From an uncultured Collinsella sp. (lineage in GTDB: Bacteria > Actinomycetota > Coriobacteriia > Coriobacteriales > Coriobacteriaceae): a stretch of 64,000 nucleotides of DNA. The notes below the pieces were generated by a model. That model saw nothing but the letters and a program-made list of their open reading frames with translations. It was not told the origin of the DNA and did no database searches. Location of the stretch: assembly GCA_900544865.1 (NCBI GenBank), contig UQXA01000006.1, positions 15,028 to 79,027 on the forward strand. The letters are read 5' to 3'. Of the stretch, positions 43,790 to 52,438 are shown piece after piece (within the stretch, counting starts at the first letter, position 1; each line of letters opens with the position of its first letter). The position numbers were made by a program, and so were the translations under genes.

Positions 43790-44452
43790 ATGGAGCCGAC
43801 CGCGCGCGGCGATGTACCAAAAACGCTGCAAAACATTGCGTATATCAACATTCCCAATAGCGCCGATCTTGAGTTTTTGCTCTGGGACCTGCAGGATGCC
43901 ATCGCCGCCTATGCTCAACTTTCCGGCACCGCACTCCCCCGCCCGGTCGACTTGAAGGCAAATGACGCCGGCAGCGTTGCCGATGGCATCGTGCTGGCCA
44001 TTGAAGATATGGCTGACGACGAGGCGTTGACTGCTATCGAGCAGGCGCTTGAGCACTTTGGCAGCACGGGAACGCGTGTCTATGCCGTGATTCGAGCCGC
44101 ACAAGAGGGCGCTGAGCAGGCGCGTGGGACCGCCGTTCGCCTGCACAAGGCATGTGAGCGCCATGACCAATTGTGGTGTGGCGGCGTTGCCATCTGCGCC
44201 GGCGGCGGCATCGCAGCGCTTCGCCATTCCCCACGCATGGGCCTCTTGCGCCGACCATTTTCGGAAGCGATGGATAAGCTTGTGGGCGCTGTGCGCATGG
44301 GCTGCTCCGTCGAGCATGCACAGCGACTTGGCGGCGGCAATGCCGCCAACGTCGACGCCGACGGCATGGTTTGCGCCGAGCCAGCCGTGCCCGCGCCGAT
44401 CTGGCGAGGCGTTCTGAAACGTCTGGGCACCCACGCTCAAACAAAAATCTAA
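43790..44452 (+). CDS. Unknown protein, possibly flavodoxin-like C-terminal type
   Basis: A 220-residue soluble protein that I do not recognise with certainty. A strong AAAGGAGG site precedes its ATG. RVYAVIRAAQEGAEQA, then WCGGVAICAGGGIAALRHSP and RRPFSEAMDKLVGAVRMG, recall the C-terminal half of some flavodoxin/NADPH-FMN reductase-like proteins, but no N-terminal FMN loop is visible. Its stop is 1 base from the stop of the convergent glycosylase gene. The flavodoxin idea is weak. Confidence 0.6.
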   Translation: MEPTARGDVPKTLQNIAYINIPNSADLEFLLWDLQDAIAAYAQLSGTALPRPVDLKANDAGSVADGIVLAIEDMADDEALTAIEQALEHFGSTGTRVYAVIRAAQEGAEQARGTAVRLHKACERHDQLWCGGVAICAGGGIAALRHSPRMGLLRRPFSEAMDKLVGAVRMGCSVEHAQRLGGGNAANVDADGMVCAEPAVPAPIWRGVLKRLGTHAQTKI

Positions 44453-44453
44453 A

Positions 44454-45017
44454 TTAAATTACAGCCCAGTCAACGGCCTCGCGCCAGCGCTCGACAAGGC
44501 GTTCCAGGTGCCATGCCGCATTGGCGGGACTTGTCGACGGCAGAACGATGGCCGGCAGCCCCGTCCGATCTTGCAAGTAGCGTTTGTAGAGTCGCCCTGC
44601 CGTACCGCCGTTACAGACAACGACCTCGATCGGCGCGGCATCGGTAATGCGCTCGATATGTGCCGGCACAACGTTGCGGATGCTCGCGTCGCTCGAGCCC
44701 TTAATGTCGCAGCTCTCAATTGCATCCCACAGGGCCACGCCGCCGTTCAGCAGCATGGCCCGCTTGGCGGCAATGGAGGCATCGAGCGTCGCGGGCTCAC
44801 CGCTTGCCAAAGGATCGCCCTCGTTGGGCGGCACAGGCATACCGAGGCACATGGCCATCACACGCCAAAAGCGATTCTGAGGGTTGCCGTAATAAAAGGC
44901 ATTGGCGCGCGAAAGCACCGAGGGAAACGACCCGAGCACCAAAACGCGCGAACGCTCGTCAAACACGGGCTCAAACCCATGCTCAATATGTTGATAGCCC
45001 TCGTCAGACGTTGCCAT
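44454..45017 (-). CDS. DNA-deoxyinosine / uracil-DNA glycosylase family 6-like
   Basis: A 187-residue base-excision repair enzyme of the uracil-DNA glycosylase superfamily, closest by motif to hypoxanthine-DNA glycosylases. LVLGSFPSVLSRA is the active-site loop, YYGNPQNRFWRVM the second motif and LPSTSPANA the DNA-intercalation loop. The pattern GSFPS...NPQNxFW is diagnostic for the family that removes deaminated adenine. It lies 4 bases downstream of the GH13 gene, so the two are probably co-transcribed. Confidence 0.88.
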   Translation of the reverse strand: MATSDEGYQHIEHGFEPVFDERSRVLVLGSFPSVLSRANAFYYGNPQNRFWRVMAMCLGMPVPPNEGDPLASGEPATLDASIAAKRAMLLNGGVALWDAIESCDIKGSSDASIRNVVPAHIERITDAAPIEVVVCNGGTAGRLYKRYLQDRTGLPAIVLPSTSPANAAWHLERLVERWREAVDWAVI

Positions 45018-45020
45018 GGC

Positions 45021-46397
45021 CTAGGCCCTCAGCAGATAACGCACCTCGTAGGGCGCAAGCTCGAGGGTGCCCGTCAGCTCGACCGTGAGCACACCGTCGG
45101 CAAGCAAATCGACAAAAGAGCCGTTGAGCTCGCCGGCGCCAAAGGTGTAAGGCTCGTCCACGGCGTTCACCGCCACGAGCACCGTCGCGTCGTCGCAGGC
45201 GCGCTCGAACAGCAGCTGCTTGTTCTGGATCACCACGTTGCGATAGGCACCGTAGTTGAAAGCACGGGCCGCCGCGTCGTTTGCCGAGCGCAAGTGCGCC
45301 AGCTGCGTGATGAAGGCCGTCAGCTCGTTGGGCGCAGGCTCATCGAGCGCAGGGCGCAGCGCCCAGTCGCCATCGGGGCCGCCCTTTTCGCCAGGAATCC
45401 CCCACTCGCTGCCATAGTAGACGCACGGGATGCCCGGCATGCCAAAGAGCATGCCGTAGGCGGGACGCAGACACGACTTGTCGGTGAGGATACTCGCCAG
45501 GCGCGGCACATCGTGGTTGTCGACAAACGACAGCAGATGTTTGCCGCGGTAGATGCACCACGGATCGCCGCCAAACTGGCGGTGCAGCGAATGGGCGATC
45601 TCGAACATGTTGACCGAGTTAAAGCTGGAGTACAGACCCTTGTAGCACTCGTAGTTGGTGCAGGAGTCGAGCATCTCGTCGTTGACGATTTGGTTGTAGT
45701 CGCCGTGGAGCGTCTCGCCGATCAGCACAAAGTCGGGCTTGAGCTCACGGGTAAAGACGTGCAGGCGGCGCATAAAGTCGCGGTCGAGCATATAGGCAAC
45801 GTCCAGGCGCAGGCCGTCGACGCCAAAGACGTCGGCCCAACGGCGCACGGACTCTAGCAGGTAATCGACCACAGCGGGATTTTGCAGGTTGAGCTTCACA
45901 AGCTCAAAATGGCCTTCCCAGCCCTCGTACCAAAAGCCGTCACCATAGCAGGAGTCGCCGTCAAAGCTAATGTGGAACCAGTCCTTGTACGGCGAGTCCC
46001 ACTTACGCTCCTGCACATCGCGGAAGGCCCAAAAGCCACGGCCCACATGGTTGAAGACCGCGTCGAGTACCACGCGGATGCCGTGGGCATGCAGCGTCTC
46101 GCACACGGCGGCAAAGTCGGCATCCCCACCCAGGCGTCGATCGATATGGCGTAGGCTGCGCGTATCGTAGCCGTGGCTATCAGACTCGAGCGGCGGGTTG
46201 ATCAGCACAGCGCCAATACCGAGTTCTTGCAGGTAGTCGGCCCATTGGGCGATTTTCATGATAGGAGCATCGGGGTTGGGCGCGGCGTTGGCAGCCTGGG
46301 CGAGTTCATCCTCGGCAACGGGTGCGGCGTTTTCGCGCGGAGCCCCGCAAAAGCCCAGCGGATAGATCTGATAGAACGTCGTCTCGTATGCCCACAT
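45021..46397 (-). CDS. GH13 alpha-amylase family enzyme, cytoplasmic
   Basis: A 458-residue glycoside hydrolase of family 13. The four conserved regions are DAVFNHVG, GLRLDVAY with the nucleophile aspartate, LIGETLHG with the acid/base glutamate, and FVDNHD with the third acidic residue. There is no signal peptide, so it acts on imported maltodextrins. It lacks the extra N-terminal domain of neopullulanase and cyclomaltodextrinase, and its loop between strands 1 and 2 is short. The exact bond specificity is unknown. Confidence 0.92.
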   Translation of the reverse strand: MWAYETTFYQIYPLGFCGAPRENAAPVAEDELAQAANAAPNPDAPIMKIAQWADYLQELGIGAVLINPPLESDSHGYDTRSLRHIDRRLGGDADFAAVCETLHAHGIRVVLDAVFNHVGRGFWAFRDVQERKWDSPYKDWFHISFDGDSCYGDGFWYEGWEGHFELVKLNLQNPAVVDYLLESVRRWADVFGVDGLRLDVAYMLDRDFMRRLHVFTRELKPDFVLIGETLHGDYNQIVNDEMLDSCTNYECYKGLYSSFNSVNMFEIAHSLHRQFGGDPWCIYRGKHLLSFVDNHDVPRLASILTDKSCLRPAYGMLFGMPGIPCVYYGSEWGIPGEKGGPDGDWALRPALDEPAPNELTAFITQLAHLRSANDAAARAFNYGAYRNVVIQNKQLLFERACDDATVLVAVNAVDEPYTFGAGELNGSFVDLLADGVLTVELTGTLELAPYEVRYLLRA

Positions 46398-46468
46398 AAC
46401 AGCCTCCCGGTAAGCTCAACACAACGACATCCATTGTATGCCCAGCTTGTATCCTCTCCCCCAAAATA

Positions 46469-46535
46469 AGTTGCGGTGGAATAGTTCCTGTCTGGGCCTT
46501 CAGAAGCCTTAAACAGGAACTATTCCACCGCAACT
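46469..46535. repeat. 23-bp inverted repeat
   Basis: AGTTGCGGTGGAATAGTTCC (start of the 23-nt arm 46469-46491) pairs perfectly with 46513-46535 across a 21-nt loop. It lies between the MFS gene and the GH13 gene, both on the minus strand. There is no U-run, but it could act as a terminator or RNA stabiliser. Confidence 0.85.
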
Positions 46536-46550
46536 GATGAGGGGACGTGA

Positions 46551-47747
46551 TTAGGCGACGGGCTTGGCGCGGCGGATGGCCGGAAACAGCACGGTGATGG
46601 CGAGGATGACGCCCACGACGGCAATCGCCCCGCCCACAAAGCCGATCCAGGCGATACCGGGACCCGAAACCACGGCTCCGCCGATCGCGGTACCCGTGCC
46701 GATACCGAGGTTGAACAGGCCCGAGAAGATCGACATGGCGACGGCCGACGAATCTGCCGGCGTGTGCTTGATGAGCTCGGCCTGAAACGCCACGTTAAAG
46801 GCCGTGGCGCAGCAACCCCACAGTGCGCAGACGGCAAGCACTGTCACGAGCGACGATGCGGCCGGCCCCATGAGCAGCAGGGCCACCGGCACGCCGGAGA
46901 GCGTGATAGCCAAGAACGGGAAGCGATGCCCATCGAACAGGCGGCCAAACAGCCAGCTTCCGAGCAAACCAGAGCAGCCAAACGCCGTCAGCGTCATGGT
47001 AATGGCGCCCGCATCGACGTGCGCGACCTGCGCCAGGAAGGGCTCGATATAGCTGTAGCTTGCGTAATAGCCGGTCGCCATGAAGACCGTGACTGCATAG
47101 AGCGCGATGAGGAGCGGGTTCTTGAGCAGCTCGGGCAGCTGTTTGACAGTAAAGCGCTCACCCGCCGGCATGGCCGGGAACACCGCTGCCTGGTAGACGA
47201 CCGCGATGGCTGAGAGGCCCCCGACCACGGCAAACGTCATGCGCCAGCCCACGGCCAAGCCAATGGCGCGACCGAGCGGCAGGCCAAAGATCTGCGCGAT
47301 GGACGAGCCCGTAGCGATCATGCTGATGGCGAGCGCGCCGTGGCGAGTGTCGACCAGGCGCGAGGCCATAATCGAGGCGACTGACCAGAACACGGCATGT
47401 GCGCAAGCGACCACCAGGCGCGCGCAGACCAGGATGGGATAGGTCGGCGCCACAGCGGACAGGAACTGACCGAGCGAGAACACGGCCAGCACGCCCAGCA
47501 GCATCCGCTTGAACTCAAAGCGCGAGGCGAACACCATGAGCGGCAGCGACAGCAGCATGACGCCCCAGGCATAGACCGAGATCATGATGCCCGCCTGGGC
47601 CTCGGTGAGCGAGAACGACGCGGCGATATCAGTCAAAAGGCCGATGGGCATAAACTCCGACGTGTTGAACACGAACGCACAGCAGGTGAGCCCGACGAGT
47701 GGGAGCCACTGCTTGAGCGTGATGCCGTCTTGCCTTGTCTGAGTCAT
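46551..47747 (-). CDS. MFS transporter, SotB/AraJ-like sugar efflux type
   Basis: A 398-residue membrane protein of the DHA1 group with twelve hydrophobic segments. The loop RFEFKRMLLG between TM2 and TM3 and the region TSEFMPIGLLTDIAASF resemble SotB/AraJ arabinose exporters and related drug pumps. The ATG at 47747 lies 8 bases after GGAGA. The substrate is not predictable. It has its own promoter directly after the feoAB terminator. Confidence 0.87.
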   Translation of the reverse strand: MTQTRQDGITLKQWLPLVGLTCCAFVFNTSEFMPIGLLTDIAASFSLTEAQAGIMISVYAWGVMLLSLPLMVFASRFEFKRMLLGVLAVFSLGQFLSAVAPTYPILVCARLVVACAHAVFWSVASIMASRLVDTRHGALAISMIATGSSIAQIFGLPLGRAIGLAVGWRMTFAVVGGLSAIAVVYQAAVFPAMPAGERFTVKQLPELLKNPLLIALYAVTVFMATGYYASYSYIEPFLAQVAHVDAGAITMTLTAFGCSGLLGSWLFGRLFDGHRFPFLAITLSGVPVALLLMGPAASSLVTVLAVCALWGCCATAFNVAFQAELIKHTPADSSAVAMSIFSGLFNLGIGTGTAIGGAVVSGPGIAWIGFVGGAIAVVGVILAITVLFPAIRRAKPVA

Positions 47748-47780
47748 ATATAACGTCTCCAATCGTTTTGAGCGGAGGCG

Positions 47781-47809
47781 ATTATATAGCAACGGCCCCG
47801 CATCCGTCA
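47781..47809 (-). promoter_or_regulatory. MFS gene promoter
   Basis: On the minus strand TATAAT (47781-47786), a perfect -10, lies 34 bases before the ATG. A weak -35 (CTGACG, 18 nt upstream) falls inside the feoAB terminator stem. Confidence 0.55.
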
Positions 47810-47826
47810 GTACAGATGCGGGGCCG
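47793..47826 (-). terminator. Terminator-like hairpin after feoAB
   Basis: A perfect 12-bp stem CGGCCCCGCATC (47793-47804 with 47815-47826). The T-tract on the minus strand is weak (GTTGCT), so termination may be partial. Confidence 0.65.
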
Positions 47827-47867
47827 AAAACAATTCGATACACAGAGGTTGCGCCGTCAATTCATAA

Positions 47868-50228
47868 CTAAGCCAACCCCAGCAATATGCCCGCCGAATG
47901 CACGACAAACGCCACGATCCAGGCAACGGCGACCTGAAACGCGAATACGGCCACGGCATAGCGCGCGCCCAACTCGCTCTTGACGGCGCCGATTGCCGCC
48001 ACACAAGGCGGGTACAGCAACGTAAAGACCAAGAACACGTAGGCGGTAAACGGCGAAAACATGGTCGACAGCGCCGCGGGCGACGTTGCGCCCAAAAGCA
48101 CCGTGAGCGTCGAGATGACGCTCTCCTTGGCAATGAGCCCCGTGACGAGCGCCGTCGAGGCGCGCCAGTCGCCAAAGCCGAGCGGGGCCAACACCGGCGC
48201 GATGATGCTACCCAGACCGGCAAGCAGGCTTTGCGACTGGTCGGCGACCACGTTAAAGCGGATGTCGAACGTCTGAAGGAACCAGATGACCACGGTCGCG
48301 GCAAAGATAATGGTAAAAGCCTTGGTAATAAAGTCCTTGGCCTTATCCCATGCCAGCATCACCGTCGTCTTGACGCTCGGCAGGCGGTAATTGGGGAGCT
48401 CCATGATAAACGGCACCGGGTCGCCCTTAAATGCCGTGCGGTTGAGCACCAAAGCCGCGATGCAGCCGACCACGATACCGATCAGATAGAGTGAGACCAT
48501 GGCGGGAACCGTCGCCTGCGGGAAAAACGCCCCGCACAGCAAGCCGTAAACCGGCAACTTGGCTGAGCAGCTCATAAACGGCGTGAGCATGACCGTCATC
48601 TTGCGGTCGTGCTCGGATGGGAGAGTACGGGTCGACATGATAGCCGGCACGGTGCAGCCAAAACCGACGAGCATGGGCACGAAGCTGCGGCCCGACAGGC
48701 CAAAGCGACGCAACACCTTATCCATGACAAAGGCTACGCGTGCCATGTAGCCGGAGTCTTCCAGAATGGAGAGGAACAAGAAGAGCACGACGATAATCGG
48801 CAGGAAGGTCAGCACACTGCCCACGCCCGTAAGCACGCCGTCGGCAGCCAGCGAGCGCACCACGTCGTTGGTGCCGAACGCCTTGAGGCCTGCATCGGCC
48901 GAAGCGATGATGGCAGCGATGCCGTCCTCCATAAGTCCCTGCAACGCCGCGCCGATCACGCCAAACGTCAGCCAAAAGACGAGGCCCATGATCAGCAGAA
49001 ACGCCGGGATGGCCGTATAGCGACCCGTCAGAATGCGGTCGATCTTGACGGAGCGCACGTGCTCGCGGCTCTCGTGCGGCTTGACGACACAGCGCCCGCA
49101 CACGTCGCCGATAAAGCTAAAGCGCATGTCGGCCAGCGCGGACAGGCGGTCGGTGCCGGCCTCGCCCTCCATCTGGGTAATGATGTGCTCGATGGCGTCG
49201 AGCTCGTTGCGATCCAGGTGAAGCGCCTCGGTTACCAGCTCATCGCCCTCGACCAGCTTGGTCGCCGCAAAGCGCACCGGGATGTGCGCCGTCACGGCAT
49301 GGTCCTCGATCAGGTTAGCAATACCGTGGATGCAGCGATGCAGCGCACCGCCGTCCGGACCGTCGGGCGCGCAAAAGTCCAGGCGACCGGGGCGCTCGCG
49401 GAACCGCGCCACGTGCAAGGCATGATCCACCAACTCGCCGATACCCTCGTTGCGGGCAGCACTAATGGGAACAACGGGCACGCCCAACAGACTCTCGAGC
49501 AGGTTGACGTCCACGGCGCCGCCGTTGGCGGTCACCTCGTCCATCATGTTGAGCGCGATGACCATAGGACGGTCGAGCTCCATGAGCTGCAGTGTCAGGT
49601 ACAGATTACGCTCGATGTTGGTAGCGTCAATGATGTCGATGATGGCGTCCGGACGCTCGTCGAGGATGAACTGACGGCTCACGACCTCTTCGCCTGTGTA
49701 CGGCGACAGGGAGTAAATGCCAGGCAGGTCGGTAACGCTCGCCTCGGGATGGTTACGGATGGTGCCATCTTTGCGGTCGACCGTCACGCCGGGAAAGTTA
49801 CCGACGTGCTGGTTGGAGCCCGTCAGCTGGTTGAATAACGTGGTCTTGCCGCAGTTTTGGTTGCCGGCGAGGGCAAAGTGCAGCGGCGCGCCCTCGGGCA
49901 CGGCCGTCTTTGCCGCACGGGGCGAATACGTCCCCTCGCCCAGGGCCGGATGCTCCGTCGTGCCGATTGCGGCGTTAGCGCGCGGACCCGTATCGGTGTC
50001 GTGAATACCCACGAGCTCGATGCGAGCGGCATCGTCCTTGCGCAGTGTCAACTCGTAGCCACGCAGGCGGATCTCGAGCGGGTCACCCATGGGGGCGTAC
50101 TTCATCATGGTGACTTCGGTGCCCGGCGTTAGACCCATGTCCAAAATATGCTGTCGGAGTGCCTGATCGTCCGATGCCACCGATGCGACAACGGCGTCCT
50201 TTCCAATCTCGAGTGTATCGAGCTTCAC
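47868..50228 (-). CDS. feoB: Ferrous iron transporter, FeoA-FeoB fusion
   Basis: A 786-residue protein for Fe(II) uptake. Residues 1-75 or so are a FeoA (SH3-like) domain (LRQHILDMGLTPGTEVTM). The FeoB part then begins with a GTPase domain (AGNQNCGKTTLFNQLTG, G3 DLPGIYSLSPYTGEE, G4 NMMDE) and continues as a membrane pore with two Gate motifs (GFGCTVPAIM, CSAKLPVYGLL). The GTG at 50228 has GGGGGAGGA upstream. The frame is open further back, with an ATG at 50279, but that stretch is not FeoA-like and overlaps candidate operators. The small FeoC is not seen. Confidence 0.95.
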   Translation of the reverse strand: MKLDTLEIGKDAVVASVASDDQALRQHILDMGLTPGTEVTMMKYAPMGDPLEIRLRGYELTLRKDDAARIELVGIHDTDTGPRANAAIGTTEHPALGEGTYSPRAAKTAVPEGAPLHFALAGNQNCGKTTLFNQLTGSNQHVGNFPGVTVDRKDGTIRNHPEASVTDLPGIYSLSPYTGEEVVSRQFILDERPDAIIDIIDATNIERNLYLTLQLMELDRPMVIALNMMDEVTANGGAVDVNLLESLLGVPVVPISAARNEGIGELVDHALHVARFRERPGRLDFCAPDGPDGGALHRCIHGIANLIEDHAVTAHIPVRFAATKLVEGDELVTEALHLDRNELDAIEHIITQMEGEAGTDRLSALADMRFSFIGDVCGRCVVKPHESREHVRSVKIDRILTGRYTAIPAFLLIMGLVFWLTFGVIGAALQGLMEDGIAAIIASADAGLKAFGTNDVVRSLAADGVLTGVGSVLTFLPIIVVLFLFLSILEDSGYMARVAFVMDKVLRRFGLSGRSFVPMLVGFGCTVPAIMSTRTLPSEHDRKMTVMLTPFMSCSAKLPVYGLLCGAFFPQATVPAMVSLYLIGIVVGCIAALVLNRTAFKGDPVPFIMELPNYRLPSVKTTVMLAWDKAKDFITKAFTIIFAATVVIWFLQTFDIRFNVVADQSQSLLAGLGSIIAPVLAPLGFGDWRASTALVTGLIAKESVISTLTVLLGATSPAALSTMFSPFTAYVFLVFTLLYPPCVAAIGAVKSELGARYAVAVFAFQVAVAWIVAFVVHSAGILLGLA

Positions 50229-50275
50229 GTCCGTGTTCCTCCCCCGGCGCCCACAGGGCGTTGTATTTATGTTCA

Positions 50276-50314
50276 CCATGGCTAACCGTTTGCCATGGCT
50301 AACCAATTGTAACC
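50276..50314 (-). promoter_or_regulatory. Candidate iron-responsive operator before feoAB
   Basis: On the minus strand GGTTAGCCATGG occurs twice (50276-50287 and 50293-50304, 17 nt apart), with a third half GGTTACAA at 50307-50314. The half-site GGTTAG matches the half of DtxR/IdeR boxes. The repeats lie just downstream of the predicted -10, where a repressor would block initiation. Confidence 0.5.
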
Positions 50315-50318
50315 ATGC

Positions 50319-50348
50319 ATGATAGCGCGAACACACAACGACGTTCAA
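50319..50348 (-). promoter_or_regulatory. feoAB promoter
   Basis: On the minus strand TTGAAC (50343-50348), 18 nt, then TATCAT (50319-50324), about 90 bases before the GTG start. Confidence 0.55.
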
Positions 50349-50402
50349 TCGACAGATCGCTGCGATGGGAATTCTGGGCCATTGCTTCCCAGACGGGCCT
50401 GC

Positions 50403-50580
50403 TGCGGAAACCGCATCCCACTCTGGAACACCTAAACGGGATGAGCTTTCCGGTTGAGGCATCTAGCGGAAACTGCAGCCCGGAATCGGCGCTCAGACTG
50501 GGATGCAATTTCCCAATGGGGCCCTCGGGGAAACTGCGGCCCGGAATCTGCTCTCGAAACGGGACGCGGTTTCCCCGAGG
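50403..50580. repeat. Tandem array of three hairpins, period 62 nt
   Basis: Each unit is an imperfect inverted repeat with left arm GGAAAC(C/T)GC(A/G)(G/T)CCC and right arm GGGA(T/C)G...TTTCC. Left arms begin at 50403, 50465 and 50527, exactly 62 nt apart. Unit 3 has extended arms to CCTCGG/CCGAGG. A degenerate right arm at 50376-50391 may be the remnant of a fourth unit. No gene is seen in 50349-50714. Confidence 0.85.
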
Positions 50581-50650
50581 ACCGAAACAGCCGCCCGCCC
50601 CTCGACAAAATGATCCGTTCCCTCCGTCGCATGCGGAACATCCAAGGAGT

Positions 50651-50695
50651 GTCCCAGGGTGCCGGCACAATAGGAACGTCCCCAGCTGCCGGCAG
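50651..50695. repeat. GTGCCGGCA repeat, second locus
   Basis: GTGCCGGCA (50659) and CTGCCGGCA (50686) are 27 nt apart with GGAACGTCCCCAG between, the same unit and period as 5782-5817. Confidence 0.75.
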
Positions 50696-50714
50696 CATTT
50701 CGCCGCAACAGCAA

Positions 50715-50752
50715 AAGCCCGCGCTGGCAACAAATGTCACCTGAGCGGGCTT
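50715..50752 (-). terminator. Terminator of the antiporter gene
   Basis: The stem AAGCCCGC/GCGGGCTT (50715-50722 with 50745-50752) followed by TTGC on the minus strand. The loop is long (22 nt). Confidence 0.65.
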
Positions 50753-50865
50753 GGTGGGCGCTCACAAAGGCACGTTACAGAGGCCCACGTCAGTTATGGA
50801 TTACCGAACGGCACCGGCACGCGATGCCTCCGTCGGCTTACCAAGCGATGAAGCTTGCCGCAGTC

Positions 50866-52329
50866 TTAGACTATCGGCGCAATGCCGGCAAAGTGCAGAT
50901 ACAGCGAAATGATTGCCACGACAATGACCACCGCTGCGATCAGCTTGTCGTGCAGATGCGGAAGCACCGGTTTACCGCGGCCTCGCTCGCCCAGCATATA
51001 AACGGGAATGGCCGGAGCAAAAAGAATCGTCGTGATCATAACGCCCTGAAGACCCGTCGACCACACCAGGAACAATGTGTAGATGAAGCCGAGCGTACCG
51101 AAGAAGCGGGCTTTGCCGACGCTGGGCGCATGCGGCCCGTCCAGATGCTCGTTCTTCCAGCCAATCACCATGTAATAGGCAGCCGAGCAGACATACGGAA
51201 CCAGAATCGTGTTGACTGCGCAGCTATAGAAGAACTGGTAGGTGCTCGCCGCCACATACGACACGATCAAGAAGAGCTGCGTGATGCCGGAGCTCACGAG
51301 AACCGTTACCACCGGGGCGTCGTGCTTGTTCGTCTTGGCAAACGCCAGAGGGAAGGATCCCTGGCGCGCCGCCTCGAACGGCGTCTCGGACGCAATGATG
51401 ACATAGCCCAGCAGCGCGCCGACCAACGAAAGGATAACGCCAAGGTTTACGATGGCAGCACCAACCGGACCGATTGCGCACTCGAGAATTCCCGCCATGG
51501 AGGGCGTTGCAAGCTGTGCCATCTCCTCGCGCGGCATAATGCCGAGCGACAGCATCGAGATGATCAGATACAGCGTGAATACAGCCGCAAATCCGAGCGC
51601 CGTCGAGCGGCCGACGTCACGCACGTACTTTGCACGGCCCGAGATAACGACAGCGCCCTCGATGCCCGTGAAGACCCAGACAAGGGCGATCATGGTCGAG
51701 ACAACCTGCTCGCCAAAGCCAGGACCAGCCGGCTCTCCCCAGAAGTTGTCCATAAAGATATCGACGTTGAACTTACCCAGGAGCACGATACTCAGCACAA
51801 AGAGCCCCAGCGGCACCAGCTTCGCCAACGTGACGATCGTGTTAATGCCCGCAGCCTCCTTAACGCCACGAAGCACAAGGGCGGTAAGGAACCACAAAAA
51901 CACGCTGGCGCAGACGATAGAAAGCAGGTTGTTACCCGCGCCAAACGCAGGGAAGAAATAGCCCAGCGCGCTAAACAGCAAGAGCGCAAAGCTCACGTTG
52001 GAAAGACATGCGCTGATCCAGTAGCCCCAAGCGGAGTTGAATCCAATGTAATCGCCAAAACCGGCCGCAGCGTATGCATAGATGCCGCCGGTCAGGTCGG
52101 GACGGGCCTGAGACAAACCGTTGAACACCATCATCAGCGCAAAGACGCCAATAAAGCAAATTCCCCACGAGACGATAACCGCACCGGTATTTGCCCCACC
52201 TGCTGCCATATCGCCGGCAAGCGAAAAGATGCCGCCACAAATACTGGCGGTAATGACCATCATGGTCAGACGAAAGAGATCGAGGCCATTAGGGTCGATA
52301 ATCTCTTCATTTTGAGCTTTAGAGGCCAT
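50866..52329 (-). CDS. Basic amino acid / arginine:ornithine-type antiporter (APC family)
   Basis: A 487-residue membrane transporter with about twelve to thirteen helices. The APC-family consensus is visible as ITASICGGIFSLAGDMAAGG near the N-terminus and VFTGIEGAVVISGRAKYVRD in the middle; it resembles ArcD and LysI-type exchangers. The ATG at 52329 follows GGGGGTG. It lies downstream of the DDAH-type hydrolase in the same orientation, with a hairpin between, so it most likely exchanges an arginine-type substrate for a product. The exact substrates are inferred from the neighbour. Confidence 0.88.
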   Translation of the reverse strand: MASKAQNEEIIDPNGLDLFRLTMMVITASICGGIFSLAGDMAAGGANTGAVIVSWGICFIGVFALMMVFNGLSQARPDLTGGIYAYAAAGFGDYIGFNSAWGYWISACLSNVSFALLLFSALGYFFPAFGAGNNLLSIVCASVFLWFLTALVLRGVKEAAGINTIVTLAKLVPLGLFVLSIVLLGKFNVDIFMDNFWGEPAGPGFGEQVVSTMIALVWVFTGIEGAVVISGRAKYVRDVGRSTALGFAAVFTLYLIISMLSLGIMPREEMAQLATPSMAGILECAIGPVGAAIVNLGVILSLVGALLGYVIIASETPFEAARQGSFPLAFAKTNKHDAPVVTVLVSSGITQLFLIVSYVAASTYQFFYSCAVNTILVPYVCSAAYYMVIGWKNEHLDGPHAPSVGKARFFGTLGFIYTLFLVWSTGLQGVMITTILFAPAIPVYMLGERGRGKPVLPHLHDKLIAAVVIVVAIISLYLHFAGIAPIV

Positions 52330-52367
52330 TGTATGTGCACCCCCTTCATCATGTGATCGAACGAAAG

Positions 52368-52403
52368 ATGGCCCGGACGTCCCGAATCGGGTGCCGGGCC
52401 ATC
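52368..52403 (-). terminator. Hairpin between hydrolase and antiporter genes
   Basis: A 10-bp perfect stem GATGGCCCGG (52368-52377 with 52394-52403) followed by TTTCG on the minus strand. It may partly terminate the transcript and set unequal expression. Confidence 0.6.
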
Positions 52404-52438
52404 GGTCAAGCGATCATCAGACTGTTACAGCTACCGCG

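Noticed and set aside
50229..50462. A 78-residue N-terminal extension of the FeoA-FeoB protein
   Set aside because: It is not FeoA-like, would read through the promoter and repeats, and a strong site precedes the GTG at 50228.
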